Positions 39,162 to 48,697 of a stretch of DNA of 64,000 nucleotides are shown piece by piece. Under the pieces are notes generated by a model that worked only from the letters and a program-made list of their open reading frames with translations, was not told where the DNA came from and searched no databases. Source of the stretch: Stenotrophomonas sp. Marseille-Q4652 (lineage in GTDB: Bacteria; Pseudomonadota; Gammaproteobacteria; Xanthomonadales; Xanthomonadaceae); the NCBI RefSeq assembly GCF_916618915.1, contig NZ_CAKAKE010000001.1:496001-560000 (forward strand). Direction: 5' to 3'. The translations under genes and the position numbers were made by a program. Position 1 is the stretch's first letter; each line of letters begins with the position of its first letter.

Positions 39162-40952
39162 TTACTCGCCGAAGCGGGTGTTGTCCATGGCCATCAGCGA
39201 CTCGGCGCCGGCGGCGATGCCGGCGGCATGGGCCAGGGTGCGCGGCAGGATGCGTGCGTAGTAGAAGCGCGCGGTCTCCAGCTTGGCCTGCTTGAACGAC
39301 TCGGCCTGCGAGGAGGCCGCGGCCGCGGCGGCGCTGCGGGCCCACCAGTAGGCCAGCACCACGTAGCCCGAGTAGAACAGGTAGTCGTGGCTGGCAGCGC
39401 CCAGTTCTTCCGGGTTGGCGGCGGCGCGCTGCAGCACGTCCATGGTCAGCTTGCCCCATTCCTTGGCCTTGGCGCCCAGCACCGGCAGGAACTCGGCCAC
39501 GGCCGGATTGGAGGTGTTCTCGCCGATGAACTGCTCGATCTCGGCCAGGAACAGCTTCAGGCCAGCGCCCTGGGACATGGCGGTCTTGCGGCCGATCAGG
39601 TCCAGCGCCTGAATGCCGGTGGTGCCTTCGTACAGGGTCAGGATGCGGGCGTCGCGCGCCAGCTGCTCCATGCCGTGCTCGCGGATGTAGCCGTGGCCAC
39701 CGAAGCACTGCATGCCGTTGTAGGTGGCTTCGATGCTCCACTCGGTAAGGCAGGCCTTGGTGATCGGGGTGAGGAAGCTGACCAGGGTCTCGGCCTTGGC
39801 GCGGGCTTCGGCATCGGCTGCGTGCTGGGCAGCGTCGAGCTGGGTGTAGGCGTGCGCGGCCAGCAGGCGCGCACCTTCGGTCAGCGACTTGATGGTCAGC
39901 AGCATGCGGCGCACGTCCGGCTGCATGATGATCGGGTCGGCCGGCTTGTCCGGCAGTGCGGCACCCTTGGGCGAACGCGACTGCAGGCGCTCGCGCGCAT
40001 AGGCCAACGCGCCCTGGTAGGCGCGCTCGGACTGCGACAGGCCCTGGATGCCCACGCCCAGGCGGGCGGAGTTCATCATCACGAACATCGCCTGCAGGCC
40101 CTTGTGCGGCTGGCCGACCAGGTAGCCCTGGGCGCCGTCGAAGTTCATCACGCAGGTCGAACTGCCGTGGATGCCCATCTTGTGCTCCAGTGCGCCGCAG
40201 GCCAGCGCGTTGCGCTCGCCCATGGTGCCATCCTGACCCACCTTGAACTTCGGGGTCACGAACAGCGAGATGCCCTTCGGGCCCGGAGGGGCGTCGGGCA
40301 GCTTGGCCAGCACCAGGTGGACGATGTTCTCGGCCAGGTCGTGCTCGCCGGCGGTGATGAAGATCTTGGTGCCGGTGATCGAGTAGGAGCCGTCGTCGTT
40401 GGCTTCGGCACGGGTCTTGATCAGGCCCAGGTCGGTGCCGGCGTGCGGCTCGGTCAGGCACATGGTGCCGGTCCAGCGGCCTTCCACCAGCGGCTTGAGG
40501 AAGACTTCCTTCTGCCAGTCCTGGCCGTAGTGCTTGAGGGCCTCGACCGCGCCGTGCGACAGCAGCGGGAACAGCGACCAGGCCAGGTTGCCGCCGGACA
40601 GCATCTCGCTGACCGCCATGCCGAGGGTTTCCGGCATGCCCTGGCCGCCGAATTCCGGCGCCGAGGTCAGGCCGGTCCAGCCGCCTTCGACAAACTGTTC
40701 GTAGGCCTGCCTGAAGCCCGGTGCGGTGGTCACCTCGTTGGTGGCCTTGTCCAGTACGCAGCCCACTTCATCGCCGACGCTGTTCAGCGGCGACAGCACG
40801 GTGCCGGAAAAGCGCGCGGCTTCCTCCAGCACGGCATCGACCACGTCGGCGGTGGCATCGGCAAAGCCGAGGCTGGCAAACAGCGACTCGACCTTCAGCA
40901 CGTCGTGCAGGGCGAAGCGGAGGTCGGAGACGGGGGCTTTGTAGCTGCTCAT
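39162..40952 (-). CDS. Acyl-CoA dehydrogenase with C-terminal extension
   Basis: A 596-residue flavoprotein of the acyl-CoA dehydrogenase superfamily. The core has MCLTEPHAGTDLG, YSITGTKIFITAGEHD and QCFGGHGYIREHGMEQL; the catalytic Glu442 is in LYEGTTGIQALDLIGRK. The extra C-terminal helical domain (about 470-590) places it with the long form that includes 3-methylmercaptopropionyl-CoA dehydrogenase (DmdC) and very-long-chain relatives. It likely oxidises a fatty acyl-CoA with FAD and passes electrons to ETF. The substrate cannot be read from sequence. Single-gene unit. Confidence 0.92.
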   Translation of the reverse strand: MSSYKAPVSDLRFALHDVLKVESLFASLGFADATADVVDAVLEEAARFSGTVLSPLNSVGDEVGCVLDKATNEVTTAPGFRQAYEQFVEGGWTGLTSAPEFGGQGMPETLGMAVSEMLSGGNLAWSLFPLLSHGAVEALKHYGQDWQKEVFLKPLVEGRWTGTMCLTEPHAGTDLGLIKTRAEANDDGSYSITGTKIFITAGEHDLAENIVHLVLAKLPDAPPGPKGISLFVTPKFKVGQDGTMGERNALACGALEHKMGIHGSSTCVMNFDGAQGYLVGQPHKGLQAMFVMMNSARLGVGIQGLSQSERAYQGALAYARERLQSRSPKGAALPDKPADPIIMQPDVRRMLLTIKSLTEGARLLAAHAYTQLDAAQHAADAEARAKAETLVSFLTPITKACLTEWSIEATYNGMQCFGGHGYIREHGMEQLARDARILTLYEGTTGIQALDLIGRKTAMSQGAGLKLFLAEIEQFIGENTSNPAVAEFLPVLGAKAKEWGKLTMDVLQRAAANPEELGAASHDYLFYSGYVVLAYWWARSAAAAAASSQAESFKQAKLETARFYYARILPRTLAHAAGIAAGAESLMAMDNTRFGE

Positions 40953-41011
40953 CAGGATCAGTCTCGTTGATGGAGTAAGTGGCGATCGGTCGCCGGGAAT
41001 GGGTTGGAGGC

Positions 41012-41491
41012 TCAGCGCAGCACGCCGGGCAGGCCCGCGGCCGGGCTCAGGCTGCTGCGGGCCTTGATGTCGAAGTTGCGCTGGCTGCGGTCCCGCGGCG
41101 TGGCGCTGACGCTGCCTTCCAGTTCGTAGGGCAGGGAGCGGCGCCCGGCCAGGGTGTCGGCCACCAGCAGGCGACTGGCAGAGGAGGGCTTGAGTGCGAT
41201 GGAGACCACGTCGGCCGATTCGGGGCCGATTTCCAGCGAGGGCGAGGACTGCAGCGTGCCGGCCTCGGCGTCGCCGACGGTGAACTTGAGCGACACCGTG
41301 TCAAAGCGCATCGGCATCGAGCTGAAGTTGCTCAGACGCAGCTGCACGTCCCAGTTGCCGTCTGCGCCCACGGAAAGCTGCTGGATGCTGGCCGCCGGTT
41401 CGGATACGCGCTTGACCGTGCCGCCACCACAGGCAGCCATGGCCAGCAGGCCCAATGCCATCACGACAAACTTGATGCGCGGCAGTTTCAT
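41012..41491 (-). CDS. Small lipoprotein, LEA type 2-like
   Basis: A 159-residue protein with a lipoprotein signal: hydrophobic core then LLAMAAC lipobox, Cys at residue 20, followed by GGG. The mature part is one immunoglobulin-like beta-sandwich (WDVQLRLSNFSSMPMRFDTVSLKFTV), resembling the LEA type 2/WHy domain. The start at 41491 puts the signal at the N terminus; an upstream in-frame ATG at 41581 would bury it. It lies 59 bp upstream of the acyl-CoA dehydrogenase start on the same strand. Role unknown, likely an outer-membrane-anchored periplasmic protein. Confidence 0.82.
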   Translation of the reverse strand: MKLPRIKFVVMALGLLAMAACGGGTVKRVSEPAASIQQLSVGADGNWDVQLRLSNFSSMPMRFDTVSLKFTVGDAEAGTLQSSPSLEIGPESADVVSIALKPSSASRLLVADTLAGRRSLPYELEGSVSATPRDRSQRNFDIKARSSLSPAAGLPGVLR

Positions 41492-41708
41492 CCTGGTCTC
41501 CCGGTGGCGGTGGAAGATGGAGGATACTACGGCGTATGGACGCATGTCAGACGCGCGCGGGCGCCACGCTCTGTCACGCACACATGGGCACGCTTGCGCT
41601 GGTGGTCGTGCATGACGACATGATTGTCGGAGGACTCACGCAGGCGCACACACGGGGATGCGGCTTCGTTGCGGTCGGCGGGAACAGTGCTGCCCGGATT
41701 TCGGGCAT

Positions 41709-41733
41709 AAAAAAACCTGCGTTTCCGCAGGTT
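41709..41733 (-). terminator. Terminator of tRNA-Phe
   Basis: On the minus strand AACCTGCG and CGCAGGTT form an 8-bp stem with a GAAA tetraloop, followed by five further T. The remaining gap to the lipoprotein gene (41492-41708) shows nothing certain. Confidence 0.9.
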
Positions 41734-41745
41734 CTTCTTTCGAAG

Positions 41746-41821
41746 TGGTGGCCGGGGAGGGAATCGAACCCCCGACACGGGGATTTTCAATCCCCTGCTC
41801 TACCAACTGAGCTACCCGGCC
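41746..41821 (-). tRNA. tRNA-Phe (GAA)
   Basis: A 76-nt cloverleaf on the minus strand with encoded CCA. Acceptor GGCCGGG/CCCGGCC pairs perfectly; the anticodon loop TTGAAAA gives GAA. Own promoter and terminator are present. Confidence 0.96.
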
Positions 41822-41856
41822 ACTTCATCGCGACGTTGTCGTCGGCGAGGACGCGC

Positions 41857-41885
41857 ATCATACGGGGCTGTTCGTAATCCGGCAA
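41857..41885 (-). promoter_or_regulatory. Promoter of tRNA-Phe
   Basis: Minus-strand TTGCCG (41885-41880) and TATGAT (41862-41857) with a 17-bp spacer, about 35 bp before the tRNA. Confidence 0.65.
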
Positions 41886-41976
41886 GAGAAAATTGCATTC
41901 AATTTTCAAACTGGCCGAACAATACCCGCTGCGGTGTGCATCCACTGCACTTCGCCGGAAAGAGCACCGGCTCCGC

Positions 41977-42009
41977 AAAAAAACGCGTCATGTCTTCCGA
42001 CATGACGCG
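41977..42009 (-). terminator. Terminator of tRNA-Ala
   Basis: On the minus strand CGCGTCATGTC and GACATGACGCG form a perfect 11-bp stem around GGAA, followed by seven T. Confidence 0.92.
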
Positions 42010-42019
42010 CTTGGAAATT

Positions 42020-42095
<76 letters not shown>

Positions 42096-42108
42096 ACACG
42101 GTCCGGCA

Positions 42109-42138
42109 ATTCTAGCCCGCCGCGGCCGGTTCCGCCAA
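42109..42138 (-). promoter_or_regulatory. Candidate tRNA-Ala promoter overlapping the rnd stop codon
   Basis: Minus-strand TTGGCG (42138-42133) and TAGAAT (42114-42109) with an 18-bp spacer. The TAG stop of rnd is the start of the -10 box. The predicted start is about 7 nt before the tRNA. Confidence 0.5.
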
Positions 42139-43203
42139 GAGGGGCGCCAGCCGCTGCTCGAGCTCGGCGCGACGCCACTGGCCCAGCAGGGCCGGCCACT
42201 GGCCGCTTTCCAGCCAGGTCTCCAGGTGCCGGCGCGAAGCGAGTACGCCATCGGGCAGGCCCAGTTCGGCCGCACGCGCGGCAACCGCGTCCTGCAGGCG
42301 CTTGATGGTGTTCTTGCTGGCATCGGTGGGCTGGCTGGCCAGTGGTGCCTGCGCCTCGTCTTCCAGCGGCGTGGTCAAGGCCTGGAACAGCGGCTGCGCA
42401 AGCCGGCGCGGCGCCTTGGGGAAGCGATCCATCAGCCGCAGCAGCGCATCGGTATCGGCCGGCGGGTTGCGCGCCAGCGTGGTGGCCAGCTCGTTGTCCA
42501 GGATCCAGCTGCGCGGGCGATCACTCTGCCGGGCCTGCAGGTCACGCCAGCGCAGCAGGCGCAGCAGCCGGCGCTGGGATTGGGCATCGAGGAACTGCGC
42601 CGCGCGCATGGAGACGTGCGGCCAGCGGTCCTCGTCGTCGTCGACGCTGGCCAGCAGGCGCTCGCTGTCCTCCTGCAGCCAGGCGGTGCGCCCCTTCTGC
42701 TCCAGCTGGCTGCGGATTTCATCGTGCAGCGCGAACAGGTGGACCACATCATCGGCGGCGTACTCGAGCTGGGTCGGCGAGAGCGGGCGCCGCATCCAGT
42801 CCGAGCGGGTTTCGCCCTTGGGCAGGGTGACGCCGGTGATCGCGGCCACCAGCTTCTGGTAGCCCATGCCGCTGCCGATGCCGGCCAGTGCCGCACCGAT
42901 CTGGGTATCGAACAGCGGTCGCGGCAGCACGCCGCAGGTGTGCTTGAACGCCACCAGGTCCTCGCTGGCGCTGTGCATCACCTTGGTGATCGAGGTGTCC
43001 GTCAGCCACGGCTTGAGGGCCTCGGCCATGCCGGGAATGAGCGGGTCGATCAGTAGGATCTCCTCGCCGATAGCCATCTGCACCAGCGCCAGTTGTGGCC
43101 AGAAGGTGCGCTCGCGGATGAATTCGGTGTCCAGTCCGATGCGGTCGGGATGTTGCTGGTAACGCTGTTCGAGTTCCGCCGGATGAGTGATCCAGTAAGC
43201 CAC
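42112..43203 (-). CDS. rnd: Ribonuclease D
   Basis: A 363-residue 3'-to-5' exoribonuclease that trims tRNA precursors. The DEDD exonuclease core shows IGLDTEFIRERTFWP (about 22-36, Exo I), FKHTCGVLPRPLFDTQIGAAL (Exo II) and QLEYAADDVVHLFALH (Exo III with Tyr). Two HRDC-like domains follow. The start is GTG at 43203, with GGA 7 nt upstream; a much longer upstream open frame is antisense to the next gene and is rejected. It is directly followed on the same strand by tRNA-Ala, a plausible substrate. Confidence 0.94.
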   Translation of the reverse strand: MAYWITHPAELEQRYQQHPDRIGLDTEFIRERTFWPQLALVQMAIGEEILLIDPLIPGMAEALKPWLTDTSITKVMHSASEDLVAFKHTCGVLPRPLFDTQIGAALAGIGSGMGYQKLVAAITGVTLPKGETRSDWMRRPLSPTQLEYAADDVVHLFALHDEIRSQLEQKGRTAWLQEDSERLLASVDDDEDRWPHVSMRAAQFLDAQSQRRLLRLLRWRDLQARQSDRPRSWILDNELATTLARNPPADTDALLRLMDRFPKAPRRLAQPLFQALTTPLEDEAQAPLASQPTDASKNTIKRLQDAVAARAAELGLPDGVLASRRHLETWLESGQWPALLGQWRRAELEQRLAPLLAEPAAAG

Positions 43204-43299
43204 GTGTTTTCCGTCAACTGCAGGGTTTGCCCAGGCAGGTGAGAATAGCCTAACGTCGGCGCGGCCCCGGGCACGGCGGCTACCCGTGATGGAGGAAAC

Positions 43300-45171
43300 T
43301 TGCGCAATTCCGGCACCCTGATGCTGTTGGCAACGCTGGTGATCTCGGCCCTGGTGGGCTGCTCGCGTTCGCCGCAGCAGGACGGTCCCGCGGCTGCGGG
43401 GCTGGAGCCGGAGCGCGAGGCGCTGGAGATCCCGGCCCCGGAAAAGGTACGGGTCGATGTTCCCGACGCGCCGGTGGCGGCAGCCACGTGGCGGCCGCCG
43501 GAGGTGGAACTCGGCGAGGCGCAGCTGGAACAGGCACGGCGCAACGCGGCACGCGCGCTGGCTGCCGGGCAGCTGTACCAGCACGCCGACGATGCGATCC
43601 CGCTGTACCTGGCGATCCTGCAGCTGCAGCCGCAGGATCGCGTGGCCACGGCTGGACTGGCCCGGGCACGGCAGCAGTTGCAGCGCGATGTCGACGCCCT
43701 GGTGGCGCAGCGTGAGCACCAGCGCGATGCGCTGGCCGGGGCTGCGGAACGGGTGGCGGTACTGCGCGCGCTGGCGCCGGACGACCCAACGGTGCAGGAA
43801 CTGCACGAGCGCGTGGAACTCGCACGCCGCATCCAGGCCCTCAATCGCGCCGGCGAAGCGGAGCTGCGTGCCGGACGGCCCGGCGATGACAGCGGAGGCG
43901 CACTGGCCCGGTTCCGTGCCGCGCTGGTGCTGGATCCGGAGGACAGTCGCGCACTGCAGGGTGTGGCCGCGGTGGAGAGCGCGATGATTGCCCGCGCTGA
44001 ACTGGCGGCCGCGGCCGCTGATTTCCAGCAGGCCGCGCAGTGGCTGGCACGCGCGGAAGGACTGCGCAGCGATGCCGAGACCGTAGCCGATGCGCGGGTG
44101 CGAATCGAGTTGATGCGCGCGGCGCGGCTGACTGCACTGCGCGATGCGGCGCTGCGCCAACTCACCAGCGCCCAGGGGCTGCGCCCGGCGCGCGCCATCC
44201 TGGCCGAAGCCGAGCGCATCGCCTTGCCGGATGAGCCGGTCGTGGCGCTGCTGCGCGAGCGCATCGAACTGGCGACCCGATACGGCAGCTTCCGTCCCGG
44301 CCAGGTGTTCACCGACGCCCTGCAGGATGGCGGGCGCGGGCCGCAGATGATCGTCATCCCGCACGGCAGTTTCGAAATGGGGGCCAGCGATGACGAGCCG
44401 GGTTCCGTGGCGGCGGAGCGGCCACGACACACGGTCCGGTTCGAGCGTGGTTTTGCCATGTCCATCACCGAGGTGACCGTGGCCGAATTCGGGCGGTTCG
44501 TGGCCTCGGCCGGTGCGCGCCCGCGTGCGACGCGGCGTGGCCATTCCACCGTGTATGACGAGCGCAGCGGCAACTTCGCCCGCCGCAGTGGGGTGGACTG
44601 GCGCTCCGGCTACAACGGTGCGCGCGCGGCACCCAATGATCCGGTGATGCACGTGAGCGTGCGCGATGCCGAGGCCTATGCGGCGTGGCTGTCCGAACAG
44701 ACCGGCCGCCATTACCGGCTGCCGAGCGAGGCCGAGTTCGAGTACGCGCTGCGTGCGGGTCGTAACGGGCGTTTCCCGTGGGGTGATGACGGCGTGCCGC
44801 CGGAAGGCGTGGGCAACTTCACCGGCGGCGAGGATGTGTCGCCAAGGGGACGCCGCTGGAACAACGCCTTCATTGGTTACGGCGACGGTTACTGGGGGCC
44901 GGCACCGGTGGCCAGCTTCCGGCCCAATCCGTGGGGCCTGCACGACATGGGCGGCAACCTCAGCGAGTGGGTGGCCGATTGCTGGCACTCCAGCTATCGC
45001 CGCGCCCCGTCCGATGGCGTGGCCTGGTTCAACCCGGGGTGCCGCCAGCGGCTGGTACGTGGCGGCAACTGGGCCAATGCCCCCGAACAGGTGCGTGCGG
45101 CATGGCGGCTGCAGCAGGATTCGGACGTGACCAGTGCCCGAATCGGCTTCCGCCTGGTGCGCGGCATCTGA
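43300..45171 (+). CDS. Lipoprotein with C-terminal formylglycine-generating-enzyme fold
   Basis: A 623-residue envelope protein starting with TTG (GGAGGA just upstream). A lipoprotein signal ends LVISALVGC, Cys at residue 21. Residues about 70-345 are Ala/Arg/Glu-rich helical repeats, TPR-like. The C-terminal domain (about 345-622) is an FGE/SUMF1 fold: IPHGSFEMGASDDEPG, RHTVRFERGFAMSITEVTVAEF, YRLPSEAEFEYALRAG, WGLHDMGGNLSEWVADC and LVRGGNWANAP. True FGE enzymes have a catalytic Cys pair just after the RGGSW-type motif; here the region (587-600) has none, so it is unlikely to make formylglycine. A structural or binding role is possible. It is divergent from rnd. Confidence 0.85.
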   Translation: MRNSGTLMLLATLVISALVGCSRSPQQDGPAAAGLEPEREALEIPAPEKVRVDVPDAPVAAATWRPPEVELGEAQLEQARRNAARALAAGQLYQHADDAIPLYLAILQLQPQDRVATAGLARARQQLQRDVDALVAQREHQRDALAGAAERVAVLRALAPDDPTVQELHERVELARRIQALNRAGEAELRAGRPGDDSGGALARFRAALVLDPEDSRALQGVAAVESAMIARAELAAAAADFQQAAQWLARAEGLRSDAETVADARVRIELMRAARLTALRDAALRQLTSAQGLRPARAILAEAERIALPDEPVVALLRERIELATRYGSFRPGQVFTDALQDGGRGPQMIVIPHGSFEMGASDDEPGSVAAERPRHTVRFERGFAMSITEVTVAEFGRFVASAGARPRATRRGHSTVYDERSGNFARRSGVDWRSGYNGARAAPNDPVMHVSVRDAEAYAAWLSEQTGRHYRLPSEAEFEYALRAGRNGRFPWGDDGVPPEGVGNFTGGEDVSPRGRRWNNAFIGYGDGYWGPAPVASFRPNPWGLHDMGGNLSEWVADCWHSSYRRAPSDGVAWFNPGCRQRLVRGGNWANAPEQVRAAWRLQQDSDVTSARIGFRLVRGI

Positions 45172-45265
45172 CCGCCAATCGTGACGCCGGCATCGCGTCC
45201 GCAGGCGCTAGCATGGCGTCGGTGGCCACGACCCGGGCGGGTCGGCCCATTCCGGGAAACCTCAG

Positions 45266-46171
45266 ATGCGAAATGATCCTTTCGGTGGTCGGCAGCCGGC
45301 GCAGCGTGGCCGGCGGCCGGGTCTGTTCGGCAACGTGCGCTGGCTGGTGCTGCTCGCCTTTGCCGGCTATGCGGCGTTCTACTGGTTCTCCAACCGCTCG
45401 GTGGATCCGTACACCGGCGAGAAGGTGCTGATCGATGCCTCGCTCGATGCCGAGCAGGAAAAGGCGCTGGGCCTGCAGGCCTACGAGCAGATCCTGTCGC
45501 AGGAGCGGCCGGTGGATCCCAATTCCCAGATCGCGCGCCAGGTGCGCGAGATCGCCCGCCAGCTGATCGCCAAGGTCGACGTGGTGGAAGCCGCGCTGGC
45601 CGAGGAGCACGGACAGGAGCCGACGCACTTCTCGCGCGATTTCGAGTGGGACGTCAACGTCATCGAGTCCGACCAGGCCAATGCGTTCTGCCTGCCGGGC
45701 GGCAAGATGGCCGTCTACACCGGCCTGATTCCAGTCGCGCAGAACGCCGACGCGGTGGCCGTGGTGATGGGCCACGAGATCGCCCACGCATTGCTGCGCC
45801 ACGGCGCCCAGCGCATGGCCCAGCAGAAGCTGACCCAGATCGGGCAGATGGCCGGCGCCGCCAGCGGCATGGACCCGCAGCAGCAACAGATGGTGATGGC
45901 GGCCATGGGCTACGGCTACCTGCTTCCGTATGCGCGCGCCCACGAAACCCAGGCCGACGAGGTCGGGCTGATGCTGGCCGCGGCCGCCTGCTTCAATCCG
46001 CAGGAAGCGGTGCCGCTATGGGAGCGCATGGGTGCGGCCAGTGGGGGCGAGGCGCCGGCGGAGTTCACCTCCACCCATCCCAATCCCGGTACCCGCATCC
46101 AGAACCTGCAGGCGTTGATGCCCAAGGCGATGGAATACCGGCAGCGCTTCTGCGAGACCGCGAACCGCTGA
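45266..46171 (+). CDS. M48-family metallopeptidase, membrane-anchored
   Basis: A 301-residue zinc protease. One membrane segment near the N terminus (about 25-42) anchors it. The zinc motif HEIAH spans 170-174 (VMGHEIAHALLRHGAQRM); the third ligand Glu lies in HETQADEVGLML. It resembles the BepA/LoiP group of periplasmic M48 proteases involved in envelope protein quality control. The protein ends with a STHPNPGTRIQNLQ motif typical of that group. 94 bp after the FGE-like gene, same strand; a shared terminator with xseA follows. Confidence 0.92.
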   Translation: MRNDPFGGRQPAQRGRRPGLFGNVRWLVLLAFAGYAAFYWFSNRSVDPYTGEKVLIDASLDAEQEKALGLQAYEQILSQERPVDPNSQIARQVREIARQLIAKVDVVEAALAEEHGQEPTHFSRDFEWDVNVIESDQANAFCLPGGKMAVYTGLIPVAQNADAVAVVMGHEIAHALLRHGAQRMAQQKLTQIGQMAGAASGMDPQQQQMVMAAMGYGYLLPYARAHETQADEVGLMLAAAACFNPQEAVPLWERMGAASGGEAPAEFTSTHPNPGTRIQNLQALMPKAMEYRQRFCETANR

Positions 46172-46176
46172 TCTCC

Positions 46177-46202
46177 ACGGCCGGGCTTGTCCCGGCCGTT
46201 TT
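46177..46202. terminator. Terminator between the convergent M48 protease and xseA genes
   Basis: ACGGCCGGG (46177-46185) and CCCGGCCGT (46191-46199) form a 9-bp stem with a 5-nt loop; TTT follows on the plus strand. Confidence 0.72.
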
Positions 46203-46205
46203 GCC

Positions 46206-47558
46206 TCATTCCTTTTCCGGCAACCTGCCTTCGGCGCGCAACTGCAGCGCGCCGTCAGCCACGCGTGCGTGCAGGACGTCGCCGGGCTGCACCTGGGCCG
46301 TGGAGCGCACCAGCGCGCCATCCCCTGCGTGGGTGAGGATGGAATAGCCACGGGCCACCGTGGCCAGCGGGCTTACTGCTTCCAGTGAACGGGCCAGGCC
46401 ACGCAGGCGCAGGGCGTCGCGTTGCAACTGGCGCGCCATCGCCGCCTGCGGCCGGTTGCCAAATGCCAGCAGGCGATCGCGCAGCATGCCGAGCCGACGC
46501 TGCGGATGGGCGGCGCGCAGCACCGCACTGGCATGGCGCAGGCGGGCCAGACGACGCTCCTGGCATTGCAGCCACAGCGCGTGCAGTCGGCGCGCGGCCA
46601 CCTGCTGGCGTTGCCGCAGCATCGCCAGCCGCGCCTGCGGGCTGACGGCCTGCAGGCGCAGCGCGGCACGGTCCGCGCGCTGCATGGCCTGGCCAAGCAT
46701 ATGGCGCTGCATCTGCAGCAGGCGCGCGTGTTGGCGACGCAGGTGCATGTCGAGGTCACGCTGGTCGGGCACCAGCAGTTCGGCCGCGACCGAAGGCGTG
46801 GGCGCACGCACGTCAGCGGCGAAGTCGGACAGGGTGAAGTCGGTTTCGTGGCCCACCGCCGAGACCACCGGCGTGTTGCTGGCAGCGATGCTGCGGGCGA
46901 GCTGTTCGTCATTGAACGCCCACAGGTCTTCCAGGGAGCCGCCGCCGCGGGCCAGCAGGATCACGTCGTAACGGCCACTGGCATCGGCGCGGCGCAGCAC
47001 CGAGGTGATCTGCGCCGCGGCGGTCTCGCCCTGCACCAGGCTGGGCAACAGCTCCACCTCGACCATCGGGAAACGACGCGCCAGCACGCTGAGCACGTCG
47101 CGCACGGCGGCACCGGTGGGCGAGGTGATCACCGCCAGACGGCGCACATGCGCAGGCAGTGGCCGCTTGCGTTGTGCATCGAACAGGCCTTCGGCCTCCA
47201 GGCGTGCCTTGAGCTCCTCGAACGCGCGCCGCAGCGCGCCTTCGCCGGCTTCCTCCATGTGGTCGAGCACCAGCTGGTAGTCGCCGCGGGCTTCGTACAG
47301 CGTCAGGCGTCCACGCGCGAGCACGCGCAGGCCTTCGCGCGGCGCGAACTTCAGCCACTGGCTCTTGGGCTTGAACATCGCGCACTTCACCTGTGCGCGG
47401 GCGTCCTTCAGGGTGAAGTACAGGTGCCCGGACCCGGGACGGGTGACGCTGCCCAGCTCACCCTCGACCCACACCAGCGGGAACGCGCTTTCCAGCAGGT
47501 CGCGCGCCAGCGTGTTGAGCTGGCTGGGGGAAAGGATCCGGGAACTACGGTCATTCAT
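46206..47558 (-). CDS. xseA: Exodeoxyribonuclease VII large subunit
   Basis: A 450-residue catalytic subunit of the single-strand-specific exonuclease VII, partner of XseB. It starts with an OB-fold ([25 protein letters not shown], about 29-53), then the nuclease core with [14 protein letters not shown] and [17 protein letters not shown]...[11 protein letters not shown], then a long coiled coil (about 270-400). The ATG at 47558 overlaps the end of queG by 8 nt (ATGAATGA), so translation is coupled. The xseB gene is not in the window. Confidence 0.96.
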   Translation of the reverse strand: MNDRSSRILSPSQLNTLARDLLESAFPLVWVEGELGSVTRPGSGHLYFTLKDARAQVKCAMFKPKSQWLKFAPREGLRVLARGRLTLYEARGDYQLVLDHMEEAGEGALRRAFEELKARLEAEGLFDAQRKRPLPAHVRRLAVITSPTGAAVRDVLSVLARRFPMVEVELLPSLVQGETAAAQITSVLRRADASGRYDVILLARGGGSLEDLWAFNDEQLARSIAASNTPVVSAVGHETDFTLSDFAADVRAPTPSVAAELLVPDQRDLDMHLRRQHARLLQMQRHMLGQAMQRADRAALRLQAVSPQARLAMLRQRQQVAARRLHALWLQCQERRLARLRHASAVLRAAHPQRRLGMLRDRLLAFGNRPQAAMARQLQRDALRLRGLARSLEAVSPLATVARGYSILTHAGDGALVRSTAQVQPGDVLHARVADGALQLRAEGRLPEKE

Positions 47559-48696
47559 CGATGCGTGGCGGTAAAGCGTGGCCGGCCATGGTCGCATGGA
47601 CGGCGGTGGAGTCGGGTCCACCGGTGCGTGCGTGACGTGCAAGTGCCCACTGCACATGCTCGCGGATGAGTTGCGAAGGGTGGTGCTCCCGACTGCGCAA
47701 CGCCTGCAGCACGGCATCACTGGTGGGTGCGTTGCCAAGCGCCACGGCAATGTTGCGCAGCCAGCGTTCGTGGCCGCTGCGGCGAATCGCGCTGCCCTCG
47801 GTGCGACGCAGGAATTCGTCCTCGTCCCAAGCGAAAAGCTGCGGCAGGGTGGCGCTGTCCAGTTCGTTGCGGGCGCGGAAATCCGGCTCGTCTGTGCGGC
47901 GGGCGAACTTGTTCCACGGGCACACCAGCTGGCAGTCGTCGCAGCCGTAGATGCGGTTGCCCATCAGTGGGCGCATTTCCTCTGGAATCGGCCCTTCATG
48001 CTCGATGGTCAGGTAGGAAATGCAGCGCCGCGCGTCCAGCCGGTTCGGCGCGGTGATCGCCGCAGTCGGGCAGATGTCGATGCAGCGCGTGCAGGTGCCG
48101 CAGTGCGCGGTGGCCGGCGGGTCGACCGGCAGCGGCAGGTCGACGTAGATCTCGCCGAGGAAGAACCAGGAGCCGCCATTCCGGTCGATCAGGCAGGTGT
48201 GCTTGCCGATCCAGCCCAGTCCCGCGTTGCGGGCCAGCGCCCGTTCCAGCACCGGCGCCGAATCCACGAAGACCCGGTAGCCGAACGGGCCGATCTCGCC
48301 GGCAATTCGCTCGGCCAGCTTCTGCAGCCGGTTGCGCATCAGCTTGTGGTAGTCGCGGCCCAGTGCATAGCGCGCCACGTAGGCGCGCTCGCCCTCTTGC
48401 AGCGTGGCCCAGGCCGCTTGGTCGTCCTTGTGCCCGTAATCCAGTCCGACCGAGATCACCCGGACCGTGCCGGGCACCAGTTCGGCCGGGCGCGAGCGCA
48501 TCGTGCCGTGCCGGGCCATCCATTCCATCGTCCCGTACAGCCCCTGGGCCAGCCAGTCGGCCAGATGGGCCTCGTCCTCGCCCAGCTCGATGCCGGCGAT
48601 GCCGCAACGCTGGAAACCGGCCTCGCGGGCCAGCTCCCGGATCCGCAGCGCAAGCTGCGCCGGGTCGGCGGGGGCGGGGAGGGGAACGAAAGCCAT
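47551..48696 (-). CDS. queG: Epoxyqueuosine reductase
   Basis: A 381-residue cobalamin-dependent iron-sulfur enzyme that performs the last step of queuosine synthesis in tRNA. Signatures are [24 protein letters not shown], two 4Fe-4S clusters ([16 protein letters not shown] and [13 protein letters not shown]) and C-terminal HEAT-like repeats. The start at 48696 has no ribosome-binding site; a minus-strand -10 TATACT ends 7 nt before the ATG, suggesting a leaderless mRNA. It forms an operon with xseA. A second queuosine-related gene, gluQ, lies at 57814-58710. Confidence 0.95.
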   Translation of the reverse strand: MAFVPLPAPADPAQLALRIRELAREAGFQRCGIAGIELGEDEAHLADWLAQGLYGTMEWMARHGTMRSRPAELVPGTVRVISVGLDYGHKDDQAAWATLQEGERAYVARYALGRDYHKLMRNRLQKLAERIAGEIGPFGYRVFVDSAPVLERALARNAGLGWIGKHTCLIDRNGGSWFFLGEIYVDLPLPVDPPATAHCGTCTRCIDICPTAAITAPNRLDARRCISYLTIEHEGPIPEEMRPLMGNRIYGCDDCQLVCPWNKFARRTDEPDFRARNELDSATLPQLFAWDEDEFLRRTEGSAIRRSGHERWLRNIAVALGNAPTSDAVLQALRSREHHPSQLIREHVQWALARHARTGGPDSTAVHATMAGHALPPRIDE

Positions 48697-48697
48697 G

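Noticed and set aside
43204..44988. Long N-terminal extension of the ribonuclease D frame
   Set aside because: It lies antisense to the FGE-like lipoprotein gene and has no domain; the family start at GTG 43203 has a ribosome site.
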